From positions 1 to 7,883 of the forward strand of contig CAZOIA010000232.1 in NCBI GenBank assembly GCA_964579675.1: a stretch of 7,883 nt of DNA. Reading direction: 5' to 3'. The position numbers and the translations under genes are program-made. Source of the DNA: CAZOIA01 sp964579675. GTDB lineage: Bacteria > Planctomycetota > Phycisphaerae > UBA1845 > PWPN01. The notes beneath the pieces are model-generated. The model was not told the DNA's origin and searched no databases. It was given only the letters and a program-made list of their open reading frames with translations. Of the stretch, positions 1-6,386 are shown piece by piece. The stretch's first letter is position 1. The number at the start of each line of letters is the position of its first letter.

Positions 1-56
1 ATTAACAGGGAGGTCTAATTGTCGCTGGGAGGGAATTCTAATCGTCGCCCATCAGT

Positions 57-1016
57 TTGCGTCCGGCATCGCTACGAAGTGAGCCGGTCCCAGCGGATCT
101 CGCTTCCCGGATCAATACGTGGCGTGAATTCTTCCACGGCTCGACCTCACCCCCGACCACGGCCACTGCCCCGACAGACCGGAGCGGCCAGACGTTGCCG
201 GGATTGGTCACCACCTCGTGGCTGGCCGAGAGCCTGGGAGGCTCCGATCTGCGGCTTATCGACTGTCGCCCTCAGACACAATACAACGGCGGCCACATTC
301 CCGGATCAGTCTGCCTGTCGCCGGAGAATCTCCGCGGCGTCGTTGGCGGGCTCTCATCCGTGTTGCTGCCTGTGGATCTTCTCGCACGACAGATGTCCTT
401 GATGGGCATTCGACCGGATGACATGGTCGCGATCATACCCGACGAGGCCATACGTGACGCAACGTTGATCGGCATGGCTCTGGATCGATTGGGGCACACC
501 AACTGGGGCGTTCTTGACGGTGGATTGTCCAAATGGATTCAAGAGAAACGCGCTATCGATACAGCGCTGCCCGAACCACGAGAATCCGAGTACCCGGCGC
601 AATTGCAGGCTGACATCTTCACCGTGGCCTCTGATGCTGTGCTACAACATGTCAAGGCTAGGAACGCTGTCATCATCGATGTTCGACCGGAAGATTACTA
701 CGCCGGAAAGAAATCGGATGGGGACAGGGCAGGGCATATTCCTGGGGCCGTCAATCGGCCCTACACTGAGGATCTTGAGCAGGTCGACGGCCTGACGAGA
801 CTAAAACCCATCGAATCCCTGGCTCAGGCATACGGTGCGATCATTCCGTCCAAGAACGCTCGTGTCATCGTCCACTGCCGAACGGGGCATCAGGCAAGTC
901 AGACGTTTTTCGTTCTGAAGCACCTTCTGCATTATCAGAATGTCATGTGGTACGACGCCGGATGGTCCGAATGGGCAAGCAGGCCAGATCTGCCCATTGA
1001 TACCAGTGTGAAGTAG
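57..1016 (+). CDS. Two-domain rhodanese sulfurtransferase
   Basis: Likely moves a sulfane sulfur from thiosulfate or 3-mercaptopyruvate onto an acceptor through a cysteine persulfide, in the cytoplasm. The 319 residues hold two rhodanese domains. The N-terminal one (about residues 50-170) has the DCRPQTQYNGGHIPGS signature but an Asp-rich PDEAIRDAT loop with no cysteine, so it should be catalytically inactive. The C-terminal one (about 185-310) has IIDVRPEDYYAG and the six-residue active loop CRTGHQ with C274 as the predicted persulfide residue. Length is normal for tandem rhodaneses. The loop is neither the CGSGVT type of mercaptopyruvate enzymes nor the classical CRKGVT, so the donor is open. 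No ATG or GTG lies between the in-frame stop at 39-41 and TTG 57. Another TTG at 204, just before the first conserved strand, is possible, and the first ~48 residues look poorly conserved. The GH13 gene follows after 48 bp, probably in one transcript. Confidence 0.9.
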   Translation: MRPASLRSEPVPADLASRINTWREFFHGSTSPPTTATAPTDRSGQTLPGLVTTSWLAESLGGSDLRLIDCRPQTQYNGGHIPGSVCLSPENLRGVVGGLSSVLLPVDLLARQMSLMGIRPDDMVAIIPDEAIRDATLIGMALDRLGHTNWGVLDGGLSKWIQEKRAIDTALPEPRESEYPAQLQADIFTVASDAVLQHVKARNAVIIDVRPEDYYAGKKSDGDRAGHIPGAVNRPYTEDLEQVDGLTRLKPIESLAQAYGAIIPSKNARVIVHCRTGHQASQTFFVLKHLLHYQNVMWYDAGWSEWASRPDLPIDTSVK

Positions 1017-1064
1017 GCTGGCTGGGGCAGTTGAGAAAGTGACTTTTCGAGGTCAGTGGGTGCA

Positions 1065-2870
1065 ATGACCATTAGGCCGATACGTAAAGGCGCAACTCCG
1101 CATAAGGGTGGATGCACATTCGTAGTATGGGCACCGCACGCTGATGAGGTTTTCGTCGTTGGATCATTCAATGAGTGGAGGAACGATGCACATCCGATGG
1201 CCAGAGAGCAGGATGGATGCTGGATGGCGGACGTTCCGGAAGCCAAGCCTGGCGACGAATACCGATTCCGTATCGTGGCGGGGGACAAGGAATTCCTCCG
1301 TATTGATCCGTATGCCCGAAGGGTGACAAGTTCGGTGGGCAATGCGGTGATACCCCGCCCTATACCACGGCACAAAGGCCCGGCTTTTGTCCCCGCACCG
1401 CTCAACGAGATGGTGATCTATGAACTCCACATCGGGACCTTCGGCAAGAAGACAAGGCAACCCGGACCGGGCAATCTGGAAGGCGCCATCGAACGGTTGG
1501 GGCACCTCAAGGAACTGGGCATTAATGCCGTGGAGATCATGCCGATCAATGAGTTCGCTGGCGGCTATTCCTGGGGCTACAACCCCTCCCTCATCTTTGC
1601 CGTCGAGACCGACTACGGGTCACCGCGCACGTTCAAGGAATTCGTGGACGAAGCCCATAAGCTGGGGATCGCAGTCATTGTTGATGTGGTGTACAACCAC
1701 CTCGGACCAGACGACTTGGCTCTATGGCAGTTCGACGGATGGAGCGACAACGGAAAAGGAGGGATCTATTTCTATAACGACTGGCGTGCGGAGACGCCGT
1801 GGGGCAAAACCCGACCAGACTACGGCCGAGAGGAGGTTCGCCAATACCTGTGCGATAACGCGCTCATGTGGATCAAGGAGTTTGGTGTAGATGGGCTGCG
1901 CTGGGATGCAACAGCCTTCGTGCGGAATGTCCATGGAAAAGATAACGATCCGGACAACGACTTGCCGGACGGCTGGATGATGATGCAATGGGTCAACCGG
2001 CAGATTCACAAAGCTCGCCGCAGCGCCTTCACCATCGCGGAGGATCTTCGCTGCAATCCGTTTTTGACGAAATCGCCCAAGGATGGTGGCGCGGGGTTCA
2101 GTTCGCAATGGGACGCCAGTTTTGTGACCCCGATACGAGACGCTTTGTGTGCGCCAGAGGATTCATCGCGTGACATGGATGCGGTTCGTGACGCCATCGT
2201 ACACCGTTACTACCTTAATGCCTTCGAACGTGTGATCTACACGGAATCTCACGATGAAGTCGCTAATGGAAAAGCACGCGTACCGGAAGAGGTGGACCTC
2301 GGCAAGGCTTCCTCCTGGGCCGCCAAGAAGAAATCCTGCTTGGGAGCCGCCATGGTGCTCACGTGTCCGGGCATTCCGATGATCTTTCAGGGGCAAGAGC
2401 TTCTTGAGGATGATTGGTTCCACGACCAAGATCCCCTGGATTGGTCGAAGAAGAAGACATACTCCGGCATCTTTCGGCTTTACCAGGATCTCATTGCACT
2501 TCGACTGAACCGTCACGGCTATACACGCGGACTATCCGGCCGGGAAGTCAGTGTTTATCACGTGAATCAGGACAAGAAGGTCATCGCTTACCACCGCTGG
2601 GACAAAGGTGGGCCTGGGGATAGTGTCGTGGTGGCAGCCAACTTCTCCTCGCAGCCCCAGACGGATTATCTGATCGGATTCCCGGAGGAAGGAGAGTGGA
2701 TTGTGCGATTCAACAGTGATAGCAAGCTCTACGACCGAGAGTTTGGCGATGTCGGTGTTCCGACGGCGCGGGCGATGGCTCCCGGCCAGGATGGATTGCC
2801 CGCTAAGGCCACGCTAGACATTGCCCCCTACAGCGTTATTATCCTGTCTCAGGAGAAGAAAATGCACTGA
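1065..2870 (+). CDS. CBM48-GH13 alpha-glucan enzyme, branching-enzyme-like
   Basis: Retaining alpha-glucan-active enzyme, most likely a 1,4-alpha-glucan branching enzyme or close relative in glycogen metabolism. From ATG 1065 it has 601 residues. An N-terminal CBM48 domain (about 8-92; TFVVWAPHADEVFVVGSF) is followed by a GH13 barrel starting near residue 116 (VIYELHIGTF). The four GH13 regions are visible: DVVYNH (207-212), GLRWDATAF with nucleophile D281, TIAEDL with acid/base E326, and ESHDEVANGK with transition-state residue D397. A C-terminal beta domain ends at APYSVIIL. The HDEVANGK form of region IV resembles GlgB (HDEVVHGK). Malto-oligosyltrehalose trehalohydrolase has about this length and also the HIGTF-type opening, so it is the main alternative, but no treY or treS is nearby. 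GTG 1056 is the other start. GAGG at 1049-1052 lies 3 nt from the GTG and 12 nt from the ATG, so neither is favoured strongly. Confidence 0.85.
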   Translation: MTIRPIRKGATPHKGGCTFVVWAPHADEVFVVGSFNEWRNDAHPMAREQDGCWMADVPEAKPGDEYRFRIVAGDKEFLRIDPYARRVTSSVGNAVIPRPIPRHKGPAFVPAPLNEMVIYELHIGTFGKKTRQPGPGNLEGAIERLGHLKELGINAVEIMPINEFAGGYSWGYNPSLIFAVETDYGSPRTFKEFVDEAHKLGIAVIVDVVYNHLGPDDLALWQFDGWSDNGKGGIYFYNDWRAETPWGKTRPDYGREEVRQYLCDNALMWIKEFGVDGLRWDATAFVRNVHGKDNDPDNDLPDGWMMMQWVNRQIHKARRSAFTIAEDLRCNPFLTKSPKDGGAGFSSQWDASFVTPIRDALCAPEDSSRDMDAVRDAIVHRYYLNAFERVIYTESHDEVANGKARVPEEVDLGKASSWAAKKKSCLGAAMVLTCPGIPMIFQGQELLEDDWFHDQDPLDWSKKKTYSGIFRLYQDLIALRLNRHGYTRGLSGREVSVYHVNQDKKVIAYHRWDKGGPGDSVVVAANFSSQPQTDYLIGFPEEGEWIVRFNSDSKLYDREFGDVGVPTARAMAPGQDGLPAKATLDIAPYSVIILSQEKKMH

Positions 2871-2954
2871 ACACCGGCCGAACATTGCGAGGCAATCCGC
2901 ACACTGGTTCACCGAAGAGTTGGCCGCAGCGATAGGCGTTGGAGGAACGTTTTG

Positions 2955-3038
2955 GTGAACAAGGAAGACTTACGCCCAATGCAGACATTGAGACTTCTGG
3001 TGCTGCTCGTGAGCAACAGCGCTACCCCGAAACCATAG
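2955..3038 (+). CDS. Possible 27-residue leader ORF upstream of sod
   Basis: A short GTG-started frame in the gap between the GH13 gene and the superoxide dismutase. It has an unusually good ribosome site, GGAGGA at 2941-2946, 8 nt before the GTG. The product is 27 residues, begins MNKEDLRPMQTL, then has a short hydrophobic stretch (LRLLVLLV) and ends ATPKP. It stops 6 nt before the sod ribosome site at 3044-3048, so a ribosome finishing here would release beside the sod start. That is the layout of a coupling leader, but 27 open codons can arise by chance and I recognise no family. It could equally be the tail of a decayed gene. The preceding 84 bp (2871-2954) show nothing identifiable. Confidence 0.25.
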   Translation: MNKEDLRPMQTLRLLVLLVSNSATPKP

Positions 3039-3057
3039 AGTAGAGGAGAACAATGTG

Positions 3058-3648
3058 ATGATTACTTTGCCCGATCTGCCATACGCAAAGGATGCTCTCG
3101 CGCCGCACATCAGCCAGCAGACATTGGATTTCCATCACGGCAAACACCATAACGCCTATGTGGCCAACCTAAACAAGTTGATTAAGGGAACTGACCTCGC
3201 CAACGAGACGCTGGAGAACGTCATTAAGAAGACCGCCAATGATGCTGCCAAGTCGGGCATCTTCAACAATGCAGCGCAAGTATGGAACCACACTTTCTAC
3301 TGGCAATCGATGAAACCCGATGGAGGAGGATTGCCCACAGGCCCCATTGCAGAAAAGATCGACACCGATCTCGGAGGCTATGACGGATTCGTTGAACAGT
3401 TCAAGAAGGCTGGTCTCACTCAGTTCGGCAGCGGTTGGGCATGGCTAGTTTCGAACAACGGAAAACTGGAGGTTGTAAGAACACCCAATGCCGACAACCC
3501 TATGGTACATGGCCAGAAACCCTTATTGACCGTGGATGTATGGGAGCATGCATATTACCTTGATTGTCAAAACAGAAGGGGCGACTATCTCGATGCCTTT
3601 ATCAGCAATCTGGTTAACTGGGATTTCGCGAATTCGCTGATTGGCTAA
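3058..3648 (+). CDS. sodB: Superoxide dismutase, Fe type
   Basis: Converts superoxide to oxygen and hydrogen peroxide in the cytoplasm; no signal peptide is present. The 196-residue protein aligns by eye along its whole length with E. coli SodB: LPYAKDALAPHIS, HHGKHHNAYVANLN, FNNAAQVWNHTFYW, FGSGWAWLV, LLTVDVWEHAYYLD. Metal ligands are H26, H78, D160 and H164. Q74 in AAQVWNH is the second-shell glutamine placed as in Fe enzymes, and the later position where Mn enzymes carry Gln reads PNADNP, so Fe is the likely metal; cambialistic use cannot be excluded. AGGAG at 3044-3048 sits 9 nt before ATG 3058 and 6 nt before an alternative GTG 3055, a one-residue difference. The lapA-like gene follows after 50 bp. 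Confidence 0.96.
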   Translation: MITLPDLPYAKDALAPHISQQTLDFHHGKHHNAYVANLNKLIKGTDLANETLENVIKKTANDAAKSGIFNNAAQVWNHTFYWQSMKPDGGGLPTGPIAEKIDTDLGGYDGFVEQFKKAGLTQFGSGWAWLVSNNGKLEVVRTPNADNPMVHGQKPLLTVDVWEHAYYLDCQNRRGDYLDAFISNLVNWDFANSLIG

Positions 3649-3698
3649 GTGGCTACGCCTACTGCGAATTCACGTGTCCGCACACATGGGAGAAAGTG

Positions 3699-3935
3699 AT
3701 GAACAAACCCAAACTCATCGCGTTGTCGGTTCTGGCCATTCTCCTGGTCATCGTAGTATTGCAGAATACCCAGGCAGTGGAGACGAAGCTGTTGTTCTTC
3801 ACGATCACTATGCCCCGGGCGGTCCTGTTGTTCGGAGCCATGCTCGCCGGGTTCGCCATGGGTGTACTATCCGTCAAGAAGGTCCTGACCACTAGCGGTC
3901 GTGCCGCGGACTGCGGGCCTGACGCTTCGCCTTGA
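3699..3935 (+). CDS. LapA-domain (DUF1049) inner-membrane protein
   Basis: Small integral membrane protein of the LapA/DUF1049 family, whose E. coli member helps assemble or tune lipopolysaccharide. From ATG 3699 it has 78 residues. Two membrane segments are visible: about 5-23 (LIALSVLAILLVIVVLQN) and about 37-58 (PRAVLLFGAMLAGFAMGVL). Between them lies the family hallmark QNTQAVETKLLFFTITMP. GGGAG at 3688-3692 is 6 nt before the ATG and fixes the start better than GTG 3696. No lapB partner is visible. The tail after VKK (TSGRAADCGPDASP) is unlike the usual charged helix. It is read from the same DNA as the 3' end of the minus-strand remnant, which overlaps it by 44 bp, so the original C-terminus may have been replaced. 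Confidence 0.82.
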   Translation: MNKPKLIALSVLAILLVIVVLQNTQAVETKLLFFTITMPRAVLLFGAMLAGFAMGVLSVKKVLTTSGRAADCGPDASP

Positions 3936-4104
3936 CTTCCTTCTTGGCCAACAAACTGTAGTATTCGGGGGAGACGCGGTCGTAGGCGGGGTTGACGGAC
4001 TCCAGCAGTTGCCGAGCCGTCTGTATGATGTGGACCGAGAGAACCAGGATGTCTGATTCCGAAAGACCGCGGACGTGGAAGCCATATTTCCGGTTCAGAA
4101 CGGC
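3892..4104 (-). pseudogene. Unrecognised minus-strand coding remnant
   Basis: A 70-codon open stretch bounded by in-frame TAG codons (complement of 4105-4107 upstream, 3892-3894 as the stop) with no ATG, GTG or TTG near its beginning; only a CTG could start it. All three minus frames are open here, so openness alone means little. This frame alone reads like a real protein, with G/C-rich third positions and a balanced composition: GFHVRGLSESDILVLS, HIIQTARQLLESVNPAYD, VSPEYYSLLAKKEVKAKR. It ends in a basic tail, as a C-terminus often does. I do not recognise the family. The missing start suggests the 3' end of a gene that lost its front. Its stop lies inside the end of the lapA-like gene, in convergent orientation. 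A chance antisense frame is the main alternative. Confidence 0.35.
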
Positions 4105-4203
4105 CTACGGCAAGGCAGCAGTTGCCAGAGCTGCGATGTAGCATCAAGGGGTTTATGCACAGAATGTGAGCAAGTCATGCCCAGGAAAAGGAAGGTTAAG
4201 GCC

Positions 4204-6261
4204 ATGCGATCAAGAAGCCTTTCATTGCGCAAACGAGGTAGGCATCCGTGCCTAGCGGTGCTCATCGCAGTGAGTTTCTGGATCTGGTCCCCGCTCTTGG
4301 TTGCGGGCCAGGAAGGCGTTGCGCGGCCGGTTGCATCGGCTGAAGAGCCCGGCACGAAGTCCACTGCCGAGGGGGCCCCCGTCCAGGTCGAGCAGGTGAC
4401 CGATGCCGAAAGAATCACCAAGCTTCGACGCCTGATCGAAGAAAACGAAACACTCGTCCACGAGTTGCAGCAGAAGATCGAAGCTCCGGATTCGGAATAC
4501 GCGGAGTCTGAATCGGAGTTCAAGGCCCTGGACGATAAGCTGGAAGCCGCGAAGAAGAAGCTTCAGCAAGCCAAGGATGCCGGACAAGACCAAGAGGCTA
4601 AGGATCTTCAGACTGAGATCACGGACTTGGAGAAGCAGCGAAAGCTGGCCCGGGACCGATTCGACCTCGCCATCCAGGAGCACAAGACGATACAGGAGCA
4701 AATCGCGACACTGCGGCAGAAGTCACAGCAGGATCGCGAGGCTCTTCAAAAGTTGCTCGCACCTCCTGACACTCGCCCGGCAGAGCAAGCTGCCGCTCCC
4801 ACAACCACCGGCCCGGCTACGGCGCCTGAGACGCCCGTGGCGGCGGGGACGGGTCAGGCTGCGGAGACGGCTCCTCCAACCGAAAAGACCCAGCCGCCGA
4901 GTGAAGAGGCTGAGCCCGCCGAACCGCCAAGCGAGGAATTGTTGCAGGCCAAGGAAGAACTCAAGGCCAAGGAAGCGAAAGCCCAGAAGGAAGAGGAGGA
5001 AGTCCGGTCGATCACCGAGAGGATCAGCGAGCTGGAGAAGACCATCGAGGCCCAGAAGAAGCTCGTCGAAACCGCCCGCATGCAGAGAACCAACGCTCAG
5101 GAGACTGAGCGATCCCTGAACGAACAACAGCAGCGCTTATCGGCTGAGGGAGCACCCCAAGAGCAGCTTCAGGAACTACGGGCCAAGATTAAGGAGACCC
5201 GGGAGCGTCAGCAGGAAGCACAAAGAGAGGTCACCAAGCAGATCGATCAGCTCGACTCCATGCAGGAACAGCTTGCCCAGCTTCAAGCGGAGCAGATCAC
5301 CGCGCTGAAGGAAGCGACGGAGAGCCGGGCGGAGGCCGAGGAATCCAAAGAGAAGGTTGCCCAGATCGAGAATCCTTTTTCGCCTCAAAACCTCCTCCTT
5401 TGGGCGGTGACAAAGGGGCCAAAGCTTCTTGCGATCATCGTAGGGGTATTCGGTCTTCTGTGGCTTGCGGGTTTCCTGAGAAACCGGATTGTTGCGTTGA
5501 TCTCAAGGCGAACCGAACGCGGCTCGCCGGTCGAACGTGAGAAACGCGCGAAAACCCTGGCCGACGTGTTCCATAACACGATTCGCATTATTATCGTTGC
5601 CGTTGGCGTACTGATGGTTCTTGATGTTTTCAAGATCCCCATCGGTCCTCTACTCGGTGGAGCCGCTGTCATCGGCCTGGCCGTGGCCTTCGGTGCTCAG
5701 AACCTCATTCGCGATTACTTCACTGGCTTTATCATCCTCCTTGAGAACCAGTACGGCATCAACGATGTCGTCAAGATCGCCGGAATCGGGGGCGTGGTCG
5801 AGCGGATCACATTGCGAGTCACTGTGCTTCGTGACTTGGAAGGAGTGGCTCACTTTGTCCCGAACGGCCAGATCACGACGGTGAGTAACATGACCCATGG
5901 CTGGTCCAGATCGCTCTTTGACATCGGGGTGGCTTACAAAGAAGATGTGGATCACGTCATGCAAGTACTCATGGATCTTGCCAAGGAGGCGAGAAGTGAT
6001 GCCGATTTGGGGCCTCTGATCCTTGACGACCCGGAAATGCTTGGCGTTGATTCATTTGACGATTCAGCGGTTGTGATCAGGTTCCGCATTAAAACCAAGC
6101 CCCTGGAGCAGTGGAAAGTAAAGCGTGCGATGTTGCGCCGCATCAAGAACAAGTTCGACGAACTCGGCATCGAGATACCGTTCCCGCACAGAACGGTCTA
6201 TCACCGGACTGAGGATGCGGAGGATTCTGGTGCCCCGCCGCGACCCTCAAGTACGTCTTGA
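4204..6261 (+). CDS. MscS-family mechanosensitive channel, coiled-coil N-terminus
   Basis: Likely a tension-gated channel of the inner membrane that releases solutes on osmotic downshock. From ATG 4204 it has 685 residues. A signal peptide occupies about 1-37 (basic start, then CLAVLIAVSFWIWSPLLVAG). Two long charged coiled coils follow (about 70-185 and 245-385), split by a Pro/Ala/Thr-rich linker (about 185-243). Membrane helices lie near 396-424 and 455-478, then the pore helix from 480 (GGAAVIGLAVAFGAQNLIRDY). The MscS beta domain (ENQYGINDVVKI, FVPNGQI) and an alpha/beta C-terminus follow. Extracytoplasmic coils joined to a minimal channel recall MscK/MscM, but those have many more helices. 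GGAAGG at 4190-4195, 8 nt upstream, plus the signal peptide support this start over ATG 4177 or GTG 4075. Confidence 0.9.
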   Translation: MRSRSLSLRKRGRHPCLAVLIAVSFWIWSPLLVAGQEGVARPVASAEEPGTKSTAEGAPVQVEQVTDAERITKLRRLIEENETLVHELQQKIEAPDSEYAESESEFKALDDKLEAAKKKLQQAKDAGQDQEAKDLQTEITDLEKQRKLARDRFDLAIQEHKTIQEQIATLRQKSQQDREALQKLLAPPDTRPAEQAAAPTTTGPATAPETPVAAGTGQAAETAPPTEKTQPPSEEAEPAEPPSEELLQAKEELKAKEAKAQKEEEEVRSITERISELEKTIEAQKKLVETARMQRTNAQETERSLNEQQQRLSAEGAPQEQLQELRAKIKETRERQQEAQREVTKQIDQLDSMQEQLAQLQAEQITALKEATESRAEAEESKEKVAQIENPFSPQNLLLWAVTKGPKLLAIIVGVFGLLWLAGFLRNRIVALISRRTERGSPVEREKRAKTLADVFHNTIRIIIVAVGVLMVLDVFKIPIGPLLGGAAVIGLAVAFGAQNLIRDYFTGFIILLENQYGINDVVKIAGIGGVVERITLRVTVLRDLEGVAHFVPNGQITTVSNMTHGWSRSLFDIGVAYKEDVDHVMQVLMDLAKEARSDADLGPLILDDPEMLGVDSFDDSAVVIRFRIKTKPLEQWKVKRAMLRRIKNKFDELGIEIPFPHRTVYHRTEDAEDSGAPPRPSSTS

Positions 6262-6280
6262 TTTGCGGGGTGCTAGTTTT

Positions 6281-6345
6281 CTGGCGGACGAAGAAGCCGG
6301 ACGAAGGAACACGCATGCAAATTGCCTTCCCCTGCCGTCCGCCGG
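6281..6345 (+). promoter_or_regulatory. Long stem-loop upstream of the ZntB-type gene
   Basis: In the 121-bp gap after the channel gene, CTGGCGGACG (6281-6290) pairs with CGTCCGCCGG (6336-6345) as a 10-bp stem with one G-U pair. A second 5-bp stem can form inside, GAAGG (6303-6307) with CCTTC (6325-6329), enclosing the palindrome GCATGC. No U-run follows, so it is not a typical intrinsic terminator. The loop holds the ribosome site and start of the short ORF at 6315. A leader that controls translation of the transporter is a reasonable reading; an mRNA-stabilising hairpin between two co-transcribed genes is another. Confidence 0.35.
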
Positions 6346-6386
6346 ATAGCCATGCTGACCTCAAACTGGCAGGAGGTACGCCATGA
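6315..6386 (+). CDS. Possible 23-residue leader ORF overlapping the transporter start
   Basis: ATG 6315 opens 23 codons that end in TGA at 6384-6386, overlapping the transporter's ATG 6383 as ATGA, the classical arrangement for translational coupling. AAGGA at 6304-6308 lies 6 nt before the start. The peptide begins MQIAFPCRPPDSHADLK and contains Cys, Asp and His within a short span; whether that matters for metal sensing is guesswork. The ORF starts inside the loop of the 6281-6345 hairpin, so folding could hide its ribosome site. It is short enough to be a coincidence, and the transporter has its own strong ribosome site. Confidence 0.25.
   Translation: MQIAFPCRPPDSHADLKLAGGTP
6371..6377 (+). 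promoter_or_regulatory. Strong ribosome-binding site of the ZntB-type gene
   Basis: A full AGGAGGT lies 5 nt before ATG 6383. It is closer to consensus than any other ribosome site here and lies inside the 23-codon leader ORF, so ribosomes translating that ORF would cross it. Confidence 0.75.

Noticed and set aside
19..402. Open frame with a TTG at 19 and a good GGGAGG ribosome site
   Set aside because: It overlaps the rhodanese in another frame and gives an Arg/Pro/Ser-rich product with no domain signal; only its ribosome site is attractive.
3659..4147. Minus-strand open frame of 162 codons
   Set aside because: Composition is Pro/Ser/Arg-rich, as in a shadow of GC-rich DNA, and it runs antisense across the whole lapA-like gene; the 3892-4104 frame reads far better.
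4577..5127. Long open frames in other phases over the coiled-coil region
   Set aside because: They are Arg/Pro- or Leu-rich shadows produced by the repetitive Glu/Lys/Gln codons of the channel's coiled coils.
6281..6345. Intrinsic terminator after the channel gene
   Set aside because: The stem is good but the loop is 45 nt and no T-run follows the stem.
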